The translations under genes and the position numbers were made by a program. Positions 44,994-54,153 of a DNA stretch of 64,000 nucleotides are shown here, piece by piece. Under the pieces are notes generated by a model. The model saw nothing but the letters and a program-made list of their open reading frames with translations, made no database searches and was not told the DNA's origin. The DNA is from CAJQLB01 sp041392065 (GTDB taxonomy: Bacteria; Bacteroidota; Bacteroidia; Flavobacteriales; Flavobacteriaceae). Location: the NCBI GenBank assembly GCA_041392065.1, contig JAWKMU010000002.1, forward strand, positions 620,001 through 684,000, given 5' to 3'. The first letter of the stretch is position 1. Every line of letters starts with the position of its first letter.

Positions 44994-45362
44994 TTACTTC
45001 TTAAAAGTAAAATAAACAGCTAGTAAAATGCACACAAATGCAATGATATGGTTGGTTTTAAAAGTTTCGTTTTTAAACACAATAAGTGTAAAAAAAATAA
45101 AAACGAGCAAGGTGATGATTTCCTGAATAATTTTTAATTGAATTAAGCTAAAAGGACCGCCATTTTGTGAGTAACCCATTTTGTTTGCTGGAACTTGAAA
45201 CATGTATTCAAATAGAGCAATTCCCCAACTGATAAGAATTATTGCAATTAAGCCAAGTTTATTAAACCATTTCCATTCGGTAAATTTTAAATGACCATAC
45301 CAAGCCATTGTCATAAATGCGTTGCTTATAATGAGTATCAAAATTGTCCAAAATGCCTTCAT
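44994..45362 (-). CDS. DMT family (DUF486) small membrane protein
   Basis: A 122-residue protein with four transmembrane helices, matching DUF486/DMT-type small membrane proteins: TILILIISNAFMTMAWYGHL, ILISWGIALFEYMFQVPANK, and the SQNGGPFSLIQLKIIQE loop. Transport activity is unproven for the family. It starts 11 bases after the GNAT-nitrilase gene, so the two share a transcript. Confidence 0.85.
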   Translation of the reverse strand: MKAFWTILILIISNAFMTMAWYGHLKFTEWKWFNKLGLIAIILISWGIALFEYMFQVPANKMGYSQNGGPFSLIQLKIIQEIITLLVFIFFTLIVFKNETFKTNHIIAFVCILLAVYFTFKK

Positions 45363-45373
45363 GTTAAATTAGA

Positions 45374-46903
45374 CTATTTTTTTTTGAGTTCAAAAATATC
45401 TTTTCGTCTGTCTTTAAGGTTTCTAACACTGCCAAATTGATTAAGTTCGCGCAGTAAATCGATGTCTAAATCGGCAATTAAAATCATTTCTGTATTTGTG
45501 GTAGCCTCAGCTTTTATTCCATTGGCTGGAAAAGCAAAATCGCAAGGCGTAAATACCATAGACTGCGCAAACTGAATATCCATGTTATGTACTTTTGGCA
45601 AGTTACCTACACTTCCTGCAATGGCAACATAACATTCATTCTCTATAGCTCTGGCTTGGGCACAATATCGTACACGCGAATAACCGTTTTGTGTATCAGT
45701 TAAAAATGGCACAAACAGTATATCCATACCTTCGTCAGCAAGCAACCTGCTTAATTCTGGAAATTCGGAGTCGTAGCAAATTAATACACCTATTTTACCA
45801 CAATCCGTATCAAATGCCTTTAGTTGAGAACCACCTTGCATTCCCCAAACTTTGGCTTCGTCTGGCGTAACATGAAGTTTTTCGTAACGCTCAACAGAGC
45901 CATCTCTTTTACATAAATAACCAACATTATAAAGCAAGTTATCTTTAATTTCTGGCATACTACCAGTAATAATGTTGATGTTATATGAAATGGCAAATTC
46001 TGAAAATTTCTGTACAATAGCATCTGTATGTTTTGCTAATTCGCGTATGGCTTCTGATTCTGAAAGATGATTATTTTCTGCCATTAATGGTGCATTAAAA
46101 AACTCTGGAAACAATGCAAAATCAGAACGATAACCAGATACAGCATCAATAAAATATTCAGCTTGTTGCATAAGCTCGTCTAAATCTTTATACAATCGCA
46201 TTTGCCATTGTACCAAACCAAGCCTAACTATTTTCTTTTTTGTAGCTGCTTTTTTTGTTGGTTTCTCATAATAAATGTTGTCCCATTCCAATAAAACAGC
46301 ATATTCACCTGAAGCTTCGTCACCTTCTAAATAGTTTTTTAGAATACGAACAGGGTGAAAATCGTTTGAAATTTGAAAGTTTAAAACAGGATCATGGATT
46401 TCCTTTCTTCTTACTTTTTCAATATACTCTTTAGGAGACATGTCTTTAGAGTATTTGTGGTAATTTGGAATTCTTCCACCAAAAGCGATACCTCTTAAAT
46501 TCAATTTTTCACATAATTCTTTTCTGTAATCATATAAACGCCTCCCTAAACGTAAGCCACGAAATTCAGGTTTTATAAATACGTCAATGCCATACAAAGC
46601 ATCACCTTTATCTGCATCGTGAGTATTAAAAGTGTAATTTCCAGTAATGTCTTCATAGGTATGAATATCATCAAATTCATCATAATCCACAATAATGGAA
46701 AGTGCACAACCTGCTATTTGATTGTTTATTTTAATAACCACTTGACCTTCAGGAAATTTATCAATTAGTGATTTAATTTGATGCTCTCTCCAATACAAAT
46801 TAGGCATTGTTTTATATGCTTGTTGCATAGCGCCTTTTAATTCTTGGTAATCATCTAAAGTAAGGTATTGTAATTCAATATTCTCAATGTCTTGTGGTTT
46901 CAT
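45374..46903 (-). CDS. GNAT acetyltransferase - carbon-nitrogen hydrolase fusion
   Basis: A 509-residue cytoplasmic fusion. Residues 1-215 are a GNAT domain, with the acetyl-CoA loop EFRGLRLGRRLYDYRKELC. Residues about 225-500 are a nitrilase-superfamily amidase: Glu in DFALFPEFFNAP, Lys in RYEKLHVTPDE and Cys in IGVLICYDSEFPEL form the triad. The same fusion is widespread in Bacteroidota. The hydrolase may release ammonia or an acid from an amide that is also a GNAT substrate; the actual reaction is unknown. It lies just upstream of the DMT gene and the RimK/GCS2/FGase/SET operon. Confidence 0.93.
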   Translation of the reverse strand: MKPQDIENIELQYLTLDDYQELKGAMQQAYKTMPNLYWREHQIKSLIDKFPEGQVVIKINNQIAGCALSIIVDYDEFDDIHTYEDITGNYTFNTHDADKGDALYGIDVFIKPEFRGLRLGRRLYDYRKELCEKLNLRGIAFGGRIPNYHKYSKDMSPKEYIEKVRRKEIHDPVLNFQISNDFHPVRILKNYLEGDEASGEYAVLLEWDNIYYEKPTKKAATKKKIVRLGLVQWQMRLYKDLDELMQQAEYFIDAVSGYRSDFALFPEFFNAPLMAENNHLSESEAIRELAKHTDAIVQKFSEFAISYNINIITGSMPEIKDNLLYNVGYLCKRDGSVERYEKLHVTPDEAKVWGMQGGSQLKAFDTDCGKIGVLICYDSEFPELSRLLADEGMDILFVPFLTDTQNGYSRVRYCAQARAIENECYVAIAGSVGNLPKVHNMDIQFAQSMVFTPCDFAFPANGIKAEATTNTEMILIADLDIDLLRELNQFGSVRNLKDRRKDIFELKKK

Positions 46904-46957
46904 TTATAGCGAATTAATTATTGTAAATGTAAACGAATTTATAATTGAAAATCCATA

Positions 46958-48691
46958 TTAATTTAAACGATAAATTGGATATTGCATGTGAGCTTTTTCA
47001 TAATGATTTGAGCGTTCAAAAATCCAGTTTAACTGTGCATACCAATTGGCTGCAAAACGCTCATCAGTTTCTTTTTTAGTATCAAATTCTGCTTTTAATT
47101 CAGCATCATTTTCAAGAAGTTGTTTTGCTGTATCTTCAAAAACATAAGGTGAAAACCCTTCCTTTTGCTGCAAAATGGTGTCGAAAAAATTCCAACTAAA
47201 AAACGAATCTGGAGCTTGTGGTTCTAATGTTTCAATTAAATAACGAATACCTGGTTGATTGGTAGAAACTAAAAAATCACCTTCTTTAAAAGTCATGGTT
47301 TTTGTTTCTATTGATAGATTAGTGTTGTAATGCGGATAATGACCTTCGTAAGCATTGGTTCTGGTTTTGTAGTCCTCAATTCTATAAGATTCTACAGTAA
47401 GTGTTGTATCTGTTTTAAATGGAATCATCTTTATCTGATTTAGTTTAAGTAAATCGATAACATTCCACCATCCTTTTGGAATGATGTAGGCCTCTGGAAT
47501 AGTTACAGTTTGCGTTTCTTTAAAATAATTTTGATATTTTACCTCTTTGGTGAAAGGTTTTGTGCGATCATACTTCAAACGCATTGCACCTGTAACTTCA
47601 CTTGTAACAAATTCACCTTCAAATCCCTTAAAATTTAAGGTTGAACTTTGTGTGGTATCAACAGTCCAAGAAATTGGATATTCCCCTTTTTCCTTGTAGG
47701 CTTTCCAAGCATCTTTTCTTAAGTCAGCAATGACCTCGTTTTGTTCTTCAGTAATCTCAATCATGCTTCTCATGAGTTCGTAAGTACCTTCAACTCTGGG
47801 TTTGTAAGGTTTAAGCATATGAGTTTCTACCATCATTCCTAAAGTGTTGAATAAGGTTGAATAACCTGTTGAATATCTTGGAGAATCCATAAACTGAGAA
47901 AATCCTTTTGCAGGTGTGCTATTAAAGACATTGACATAAGGCGTGATATCCCAATTTTTTTCAGAGAGTTTACGTTCTAATTCAGGATGTAAAGTGTTAT
48001 GAAGGTAGTTACCTAACTGGCCACCTAACTTATTATGCTGTGTAAACAAATGCGTTAAGGTATATTGATAGTCTGCACCATTACTCACATGATTATCTAT
48101 AAATACATCTGGCTGTACCAAATGGTATATTAGCGCAAAAGCTTTAGCGTTTTTCGTATCACTTTTTATGAAATCCCTGTTTAGATCATAGTTTCTGGCA
48201 TTGCCTCTAAAACCATATTCTGTAGGACCATTTTGGTTGGCTCTAGTTCCTGTATTTCTGTTTAAACTTCCTCCAATATTATAGATAGGAATAGCAACTA
48301 TAACTGTTTTTTTAGGCATTTCAATTTTGCCTTGAACGATATCTCTAAATAACATCATGGTAGCATCAATGCCATCAGATTCTCCAGGATGAATACCATT
48401 ATTTATCAATAATACACGTTTGGATTTTCTAATTTCTTCGAAATCGAAAACAGCATCAGGATTTAATGTAATAATGTGTAATGGATTACCAGAATCAGTC
48501 TCACCAATAGTTTGAATTGTTATTTCTGGATAAGCTTTGGCTAATTGTTCATAATACGAAATAACTTCATAATACTCAGGAGTTTCAGTTCCGTTAGAAA
48601 TTTCAAATTTGGTTGTAAAATCAAAATCAGATGTAGAAGTTTCAGATTTACATGAAACCACTAAGATTAAAAGCACTAAAATTTTTTTCAT
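46958..48691 (-). CDS. M14 family zinc metallopeptidase lipoprotein
   Basis: A 577-residue lipoprotein (signal ending LVVSC, Cys14). The M14 carboxypeptidase domain occupies about residues 30-330: zinc ligands in NNGIHPGESDGIDA (HxxE) and in FIDNHVSNGADYQY (His), and the catalytic Glu in GMMVETHMLKPY. The C-terminal 230 residues form an extra beta-rich region. It would trim peptides outside the cytoplasm. It precedes, on the minus strand, the GNAT-nitrilase gene and follows the S8 peptidase gene, but is separated from both by 50 bases. Confidence 0.9.
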   Translation of the reverse strand: MKKILVLLILVVSCKSETSTSDFDFTTKFEISNGTETPEYYEVISYYEQLAKAYPEITIQTIGETDSGNPLHIITLNPDAVFDFEEIRKSKRVLLINNGIHPGESDGIDATMMLFRDIVQGKIEMPKKTVIVAIPIYNIGGSLNRNTGTRANQNGPTEYGFRGNARNYDLNRDFIKSDTKNAKAFALIYHLVQPDVFIDNHVSNGADYQYTLTHLFTQHNKLGGQLGNYLHNTLHPELERKLSEKNWDITPYVNVFNSTPAKGFSQFMDSPRYSTGYSTLFNTLGMMVETHMLKPYKPRVEGTYELMRSMIEITEEQNEVIADLRKDAWKAYKEKGEYPISWTVDTTQSSTLNFKGFEGEFVTSEVTGAMRLKYDRTKPFTKEVKYQNYFKETQTVTIPEAYIIPKGWWNVIDLLKLNQIKMIPFKTDTTLTVESYRIEDYKTRTNAYEGHYPHYNTNLSIETKTMTFKEGDFLVSTNQPGIRYLIETLEPQAPDSFFSWNFFDTILQQKEGFSPYVFEDTAKQLLENDAELKAEFDTKKETDERFAANWYAQLNWIFERSNHYEKAHMQYPIYRLN

Positions 48692-48744
48692 TGGATGAGT
48701 TTAATAACTCAAACTTACTAAATTTTATAACTTTAAAATTGATA

Positions 48745-50601
48745 TTAATTTTTAATTATACGATGAAAAGTAGTTTTCTCGTTAGAAACTATTTCAAGTA
48801 AATATAAACCTGAATTATATTTTGAAATGTTTAGCGATTCAACATTGCCTTCTTTTGCAAATATTTCCTTGCCATCCATACTATAAACTGTTAGTTTAGA
48901 AATAGGTAAAGTTGATTCAAAATTAATAATTTCTTTGGTTGGATTAGGATATACTTTTATTCCACTTCTTGAAGCAAAATCTGCTATTGAAAGTTGATTG
49001 TTAACCTCCTGAATAGCTGCAAGAGCATCCAATTTTCCACTTCCCCAAGTTGTATTAGGTACAGTTCCTGTAAAACTATCTTCCCTCGCAGTTTGGCTCA
49101 GAATATCCTTAACCTCTTGGTTAGTCAACGTTGGATCAAGTTCCAGCATCAAAGCGATAACACCACAGGCTAAAGGTGCAGCAGCACTTACAGCAGTTTG
49201 AATACCATAAAGACTATTACCACCTTGAACCATGTTAAAGGCGAAGTTTGAGTACCAAGTATTAGGGCTGTAAGGAGCAAAAATAACCTCTCCAGGTGAA
49301 GCAAAATCTACACCTTGTCTTCCATCTTGTGTTGGACCTTCGCTGCTACCTACCCAAATTTCACCAGGATCACCTTCACCTGCAGGCCTACTCCTTGGAA
49401 TTCCGTTAATATCAGTCCAAGTGTTATTTGAAACATAATCTGTTGGTACAATAACTTGCTGAGTTGATGCAAAATCATTTATACTAGTACCAGGAACTGC
49501 ATAAGTTTGAAATCCATTGGCTGAATAATGAGTTGCTGGGTTTAATGTTGCATGAAAGCTTCCATCAGTTATAGTTGCACCATTTAAAATCACTTTATAT
49601 AATCCGTTACCTCCAAAGAAGTCGATAAAAATATTTCGTCTATTACTGGATGCTCCATAGAATTCTTGATTTGCACCTCTATGATAAAAGTTAAAAGTGC
49701 CAGGAAATTGATCTACTGCACCATTAGCATTTGTTGGAGCAGCGTAAGGACCATATTGTGTGCCGCCAGGAACTTCAACAGTAACATCAAAACGATCATT
49801 TTCACTATACCATAACTCAAATCGAAGATTGCCTGCAACTGTTTTATTAATTTCAAGTTCAATTGTTTCATTTTGGTTTACTGTACCTTGAGCATGATTA
49901 TCACCTCCACCATCGTCACCAACACCACAAACTAAAATATGTCCTTGGTTAATAAAATCTTCCATAGCTTGACTTATGGTGCTTGTACCATCTGTTGGAC
50001 CACCTATTGAACCTAAATTAATGAGCGTAACGCTTGGATGACCTAATTCGGTTACCTTGTCATGTACAAATTCTAAAGCAACAGGAAGATAAGCAGGATT
50101 ATAAAATCCGCTTTGCGCAGGTTCACTACCAAAAGGAGGAAACGCATCAAGTGTAAATCTTACTGATATAATTTTGGCATCTACAGCAACGCCATGAAAT
50201 TCTCCATTGGTTGTTCCAGCGCCATTTCCAGCTACAATTCCAGTGCAAGCTGTCCCATGTCCATGTCTGTCAGTTGTTAGTGGTGTTCCTCCAGCCATTA
50301 ATGATGCATTGATATCTGCTTCAGTATAAATGGTGCCAATTCCGTAAGGGTTGTTTGGATTGCTTGCTCCAGAAGAATCAATCATATCATAGATATAAGC
50401 AATTTTTGTAGTTCCGTCTGGATTTATAAAAGCAGGATGAGTATAGTCTATACCACGCTCGATACTTGCAAAGATGACACCATCGCCAGTTAGATTGAAT
50501 TGGTTATAAACAGCTTCAATATTGGCTTCGGTAAATGCTGGATTGCCTTGAGTAAAGCCAAAAAGTGGAAGCAATAAAGCAAAGAGGGTAAAATTCTTCA
50601 T
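48745..50601 (-). CDS. S8 (subtilisin) family peptidase with T9SS sorting domain
   Basis: A 618-residue secreted protease. The signal peptide ends GFTQG. The S8 domain shows His in DRHGHGTACTGIVAG, the oxyanion region, and Ser in GIQTAVSAAAPLACGVIAL; the position of the first catalytic Asp reads IERGIDYTHP, so Glu48 replaces the usual Asp. A PPC-like region lies in the middle. Residues about 540-618 are a type A T9SS signal with KVYPNPTKEIINF and a final Arg-Ile-Ile-Lys-Asn. It should be exported by the type IX secretion system and either released or attached to the cell surface. Confidence 0.93.
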   Translation of the reverse strand: MKNFTLFALLLPLFGFTQGNPAFTEANIEAVYNQFNLTGDGVIFASIERGIDYTHPAFINPDGTTKIAYIYDMIDSSGASNPNNPYGIGTIYTEADINASLMAGGTPLTTDRHGHGTACTGIVAGNGAGTTNGEFHGVAVDAKIISVRFTLDAFPPFGSEPAQSGFYNPAYLPVALEFVHDKVTELGHPSVTLINLGSIGGPTDGTSTISQAMEDFINQGHILVCGVGDDGGGDNHAQGTVNQNETIELEINKTVAGNLRFELWYSENDRFDVTVEVPGGTQYGPYAAPTNANGAVDQFPGTFNFYHRGANQEFYGASSNRRNIFIDFFGGNGLYKVILNGATITDGSFHATLNPATHYSANGFQTYAVPGTSINDFASTQQVIVPTDYVSNNTWTDINGIPRSRPAGEGDPGEIWVGSSEGPTQDGRQGVDFASPGEVIFAPYSPNTWYSNFAFNMVQGGNSLYGIQTAVSAAAPLACGVIALMLELDPTLTNQEVKDILSQTAREDSFTGTVPNTTWGSGKLDALAAIQEVNNQLSIADFASRSGIKVYPNPTKEIINFESTLPISKLTVYSMDGKEIFAKEGNVESLNISKYNSGLYLLEIVSNEKTTFHRIIKN

Positions 50602-50691
50602 GATTGATATTTTTTAGTTCAATATCATATCGAAGATTTAATAAAATGTCATCATTTATTTTATTAAAAAAAACAACATAAGCCTACTAAT

Positions 50692-51147
50692 TTATTTAAC
50701 CCTAACACTCTTAGGAACAAGCTTTGTATAATCACCATGATTTCTAATCACATCTCTCACTATCGATGATGAAATGTATGAGGTTTTTGCTGAGGTTAAT
50801 AAAAAGACAGTTTCAATAGGAGCCAAATCTCTATTGGTGTGAGCTATCGCTTTTTCAAATTCAAAATCTGCTGGATTACGTAAGCCTCTTAGAATGAATT
50901 TTACGTTTATTTTTTTGCAGAAATCAACCGTTAAGCCTTCATAAGTCATCACTTTAATTTTAGGCTCATCTGCAAAAGTATCTTCAATAAATTTTTTACG
51001 CTCTTCAAGAGAAAACATATATTTCTTATCAGCATTTATGCCAATAGCTACAATAACTTCATCGAAAAGAGTAATTCCTCTTTTTATAATATCGTAATGT
51101 CCTAAAGTAATTGGATCAAAAGATCCAGGAAAAATAGCTCGTTTCAT
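50692..51147 (-). CDS. coaD: Pantetheine-phosphate adenylyltransferase
   Basis: The start is the ATG at 51147 (151 residues). An in-frame upstream extension to 51225 runs through a dispersed repeat and adds no family sequence. The nucleotidyltransferase motif GSFDPITLGHYDII, the FILRGLRNPADFEFE region and the closing SYISSSIVRDVI are all present. The enzyme makes dephospho-CoA from 4'-phosphopantetheine and ATP. It lies downstream of ddl on the same strand; the space between holds a palindromic repeat. Confidence 0.96.
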   Translation of the reverse strand: MKRAIFPGSFDPITLGHYDIIKRGITLFDEVIVAIGINADKKYMFSLEERKKFIEDTFADEPKIKVMTYEGLTVDFCKKINVKFILRGLRNPADFEFEKAIAHTNRDLAPIETVFLLTSAKTSYISSSIVRDVIRNHGDYTKLVPKSVRVK

Positions 51148-51156
51148 TGATATTTT

Positions 51157-51241
51157 TTTGTCATTTCTGCAAAAGCAGGAATCTATCTGTAAATAATTTA
51201 TGTGTTTAAGTGGATTCCGCATCAAGTGCGGAATGACAAAT
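51157..51241. repeat. Dispersed double-hairpin (BIME-like) repeat between ddl and coaD
   Basis: Two hairpins face each other: TTTGTCATTTCTGC / GCAGGAATC near 51159-51183 and GGATTCCGC / GCGGAATGACAAA near 51213-51240. The outer ends TTTGTCATT and AATGACAAA are inverted copies, so the whole unit is a palindrome of two stems with an AT-rich middle. A related single hairpin lies upstream of ddl. Confidence 0.7.
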
Positions 51242-51263
51242 ACAGGTTAAATTTAATTAAATA

Positions 51264-52250
51264 TTATGATTTGTCATTAATAAGAGCTTCTTCAATTGCA
51301 TTCCCAAACAATTCTTGCAAAGAGATTCCAACAGCAGCCGCTTGTTGAGGTAAAATACTAGCTTTAGTAAAACCAGGTACTGTATTCACTTCTAGTAAAT
51401 GTGGTTCGCCATCTTTAAAAATATACTCACTTCTTGAAAAGCCTTTCATTTTTAAAATTTCATAAACCTGCTTAGCAACCTTATTTACTTTATTTTCTTG
51501 CTCTTTTGTGAGTCGTGCTGGAGTGATTTCTTGGGATTCTCCAAGGTATTTTGCTTTGTAATCGAAAAAATCGTTATCGCTTACAATTTCTGTAATAGGT
51601 AGGACTATCACTTCTCCTTTATAGGTAATAACTCCAACAGATACTTCAGTGCCATCCAGAAATGACTCTATGATAATTTCATCATCCTCAGCAAAAGCTA
51701 CATCAATAGCATTTTGTAGCTCCTCTTTTTTATACACTTTAGTAATGCCAAAACTGCTTCCCGCTTTATTAGCTTTCACAAAACATGGTAAGCCAACTTT
51801 TTTAATAATAGCATCTTCATTAATGCTGTCTCCAAGATTTACATAATATGATTCAGCAGTTTTAATTCCGTAAGGTTTTAAAACACTTAAACAATCACGT
51901 TTGTTAAAGGTTAAAGCAGCCTGATACATGCCACAACTGGTTTGAGGTATGCTGAGCAACTTAAAATAGGCTTGCATAAAACCATCTTCACCAGGAGAAC
52001 CATGAATGGCATTGAAGACACAATCAAATGTTGTCTTTTTGCCATTAATAGTTACTGAAAAGTCATTTTTATCAATAAAAAATTCTTTGTCTTCATCATT
52101 AACATAAACCCATTTATCTTTAAAAATGTGCACTCGATAAAGGTTATATAATTCACGATTCAAGGTTTCGTAAACAACATTTCCACTTTTTAATGAGATT
52201 TCGTATTCACTTGAGTAACCTCCCATAATGATGGCAATATTTTTTTTCAT
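51264..52250 (-). CDS. ddl: D-alanine--D-alanine ligase
   Basis: A 328-residue ATP-grasp enzyme that makes D-Ala-D-Ala for peptidoglycan. The sequence has MGGYSSEYEISLKSG, the AIHGSPGEDGFMQAYF segment, the ATP-grasp core LPCFVKANKAGSSFGI and the metal site LEVNTVPGFT. Length is normal. A hairpin of the dispersed repeat family ends only a few bases ahead of its start codon. The divergent gene upstream encodes a PASTA protein, also cell-wall related. Confidence 0.97.
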   Translation of the reverse strand: MKKNIAIIMGGYSSEYEISLKSGNVVYETLNRELYNLYRVHIFKDKWVYVNDEDKEFFIDKNDFSVTINGKKTTFDCVFNAIHGSPGEDGFMQAYFKLLSIPQTSCGMYQAALTFNKRDCLSVLKPYGIKTAESYYVNLGDSINEDAIIKKVGLPCFVKANKAGSSFGITKVYKKEELQNAIDVAFAEDDEIIIESFLDGTEVSVGVITYKGEVIVLPITEIVSDNDFFDYKAKYLGESQEITPARLTKEQENKVNKVAKQVYEILKMKGFSRSEYIFKDGEPHLLEVNTVPGFTKASILPQQAAAVGISLQELFGNAIEEALINDKS

Positions 52251-52254
52251 AATA

Positions 52255-52275
52255 TTTCCTGCGAAAGCAGGAATC
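52255..52275. repeat. Single-hairpin repeat in the ddl leader
   Basis: TTCCTGC (52256-52262) pairs with GCAGGAA (52267-52273) around a four-base loop, and GAATC follows. It matches the left half of the repeat between ddl and coaD (CTGC...GCAGGAATC). On the minus strand it ends about five bases before the ddl ATG. Confidence 0.6.
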
Positions 52276-52466
52276 TCTTTAAATTAGTAATAACTGAAAA
52301 ATCCTAAACCAATAATAAAACGTAATTATTGTTAGTTATTCAAAAATATCAATATTAATTTATAAACCGAAAACCTTTTGAGTTTTATATAACGTATATT
52401 GACTAATGCTAATTGAATTTTATTTTAAAACATAAAATTGATTAGTTTTGCAAATATTTACAATCT

Positions 52467-53030
52467 ATGAGTATCATTCAGTTCTTAAAGAGTAAAGTAT
52501 TTTTAAAACAAATAGGTTTGGCATTGCTTGCCATAATTGTACTTTGTTTTTTAATGCTTCAATGGTTAAAAATTACTACAAATCATGGCGAATTTGTTGA
52601 AGTTCCTGAGCTTACAGGCAAATCGCTAGAAGTTGTTGAAATGGAAATTGAGGACAAAGATTTACAAATGGTTGTGCAAGATTCTGCCAATTACAATCCA
52701 GATTATCCTAAGTATGCAGTAATAGAGCAGACACCAAAAGCAGGTGCTTTAGTAAAAGAAAATAGAAAGATTTATCTTATTTTAAATCCTTCAGGATACC
52801 GAAAAATAGGAGTTCCAAATGTTATTCGTCGTACGTTTAGACAAGCAAAACCTACACTTGAAGCCTTAGGTTTTCAATTAGGAAACATAAGTTATGCTGA
52901 TGATATTGGAAAAGACGAAGTGCTTTCAATTAAGTACAAAGGCGAAACCATAACACCTGGAACTTTACTTGAAAAAACTTCTAAAATTGATCTTGTTTTA
53001 GGGAATGGCAATAGATCTCAAATTCCTTAA
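52467..53030 (+). CDS. PASTA domain-containing membrane protein
   Basis: A 187-residue protein with an N-terminal transmembrane segment (LALLAIIVLCFLMLQW) and two to three PASTA units: GEFVEVPELTGKSLEVVEME, the AVIEQTPKAGALVKENRKI segment, and IGVPNVIRRTFRQAKPTLEA. PASTA domains bind peptidoglycan fragments, so a cell-wall sensing or division role is likely. A possible -7 element TAGTTTTG lies at 52443-52450 without a matching -33 TTG. It is followed within two bases by the pseudouridine synthase gene, an order common in flavobacteria. Confidence 0.9.
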   Translation: MSIIQFLKSKVFLKQIGLALLAIIVLCFLMLQWLKITTNHGEFVEVPELTGKSLEVVEMEIEDKDLQMVVQDSANYNPDYPKYAVIEQTPKAGALVKENRKIYLILNPSGYRKIGVPNVIRRTFRQAKPTLEALGFQLGNISYADDIGKDEVLSIKYKGETITPGTLLEKTSKIDLVLGNGNRSQIP

Positions 53031-53031
53031 G

Positions 53032-54063
53032 ATGGAGGAAGAATTTCAGGAGGACGATAACAATCTTTACGAACACTATTCTTTTGTGGCTGAAAAAGGA
53101 CAACAGCCTTTACGCATTGATAAGTATTTGATGAATTTTATTGAAAATGCTACACGAAATAAAATTCAGGCAGCAGCAAAAGAAGGCAGTATTTATGTAA
53201 ATGGCGAACCTGTAAAATCAAATTACAAGGTTAAACCTTTTGATGAAATTAAGGTCTTGTTTACACATCCACCTCACGAGTATTTGTTGGTTCCAGAAGA
53301 CATTCCTTTAGATGTGGTGTATGAAGATGACGATGTTTTAGTGGTTAACAAACCAGCAGGAATGGTAGTGCATCCAGGACATGGCAATTATTCAAGAACT
53401 TTAATTAATGCCCTAACTTTTCACTTTGATAATTTACCAAACAATTCTAGCGAACGGCCAGGTTTAGTGCATCGTATTGATAAAGACACAAGTGGTTTAT
53501 TAGTTGTTGCCAAGACTGAAGAAGCTATGGCACATTTATCAAATCAGTTTGCTGAAAAAACAAGTGAACGTGAATATGTTGCATTGGTTTGGGGAAATAT
53601 TGAGGAAGATGAAGGTACAATTGAAGGAAACATTGGAAGGCACCCTAAAAACAGATTACAAAACACTGTTTTTCTTGGAGATGAAGCAGATAAAGGCAAA
53701 CCTGCTGTAACACATTATAAGGTATTAGAGCGTTTAGGTTACGTTACATTAGTGTCATGTAAATTGGAAACTGGCAGAACACACCAAATACGTGTACATA
53801 TGAAACATATTGGACATACGTTGTTTAATGACGAACGTTATGGAGGCGAACTCATTTTAAAAGGTACAACTTTTACCAAATACAAACAGTTTGTTGAAAA
53901 TTGCTTCAAGGTGTTACCACGACAAGCTTTACATGCTAAAACTTTAGGTTTTGTACATCCAAAAACTGGAGAATTTTTACGTTTTACTTCTGAAATTCCT
54001 GAAGATATGCAACAGTGTATAGAGAAGTGGAGAAACTATGCGAAGCATCAGGATTTAGAATAA
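53032..54063 (+). CDS. RluA family pseudouridine synthase
   Basis: A 343-residue RNA-modifying enzyme; the ATG at 53032 is chosen over the overlapping in-frame 53005. An S4 RNA-binding domain (about residues 20-80, LRIDKYLMNFIENATRNKIQ) precedes the catalytic domain with VVNKPAGMVVHPGHGN and the catalytic Asp motif HRIDKDTSGLLVVAKT. ETGRTHQIRVHMKHIGH follows. It resembles RluD, which modifies helix 69 of 23S rRNA, but the exact target is not determined. It is cotranscribed with the PASTA gene. Confidence 0.93.
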   Translation: MEEEFQEDDNNLYEHYSFVAEKGQQPLRIDKYLMNFIENATRNKIQAAAKEGSIYVNGEPVKSNYKVKPFDEIKVLFTHPPHEYLLVPEDIPLDVVYEDDDVLVVNKPAGMVVHPGHGNYSRTLINALTFHFDNLPNNSSERPGLVHRIDKDTSGLLVVAKTEEAMAHLSNQFAEKTSEREYVALVWGNIEEDEGTIEGNIGRHPKNRLQNTVFLGDEADKGKPAVTHYKVLERLGYVTLVSCKLETGRTHQIRVHMKHIGHTLFNDERYGGELILKGTTFTKYKQFVENCFKVLPRQALHAKTLGFVHPKTGEFLRFTSEIPEDMQQCIEKWRNYAKHQDLE

Positions 54064-54103
54064 ATTTTTTTGATACATCAATAAAAAAGAACGAAACTTG
54101 AAG

Positions 54104-54134
54104 TTGATTTTTTTCGTAGGTAATTGTAACTTTG
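54104..54134 (+). promoter_or_regulatory. Flavobacterial-type promoter of yaaA
   Basis: TTG at 54104-54106 and TAACTTTG at 54127-54134 are spaced by 20 bases, a full match to TTG-N17-23-TAnnTTTG. The ATG at 54154 follows after 19 bases. Confidence 0.65.
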
Positions 54135-54153
54135 AAACAAAGCAATAAATTCT

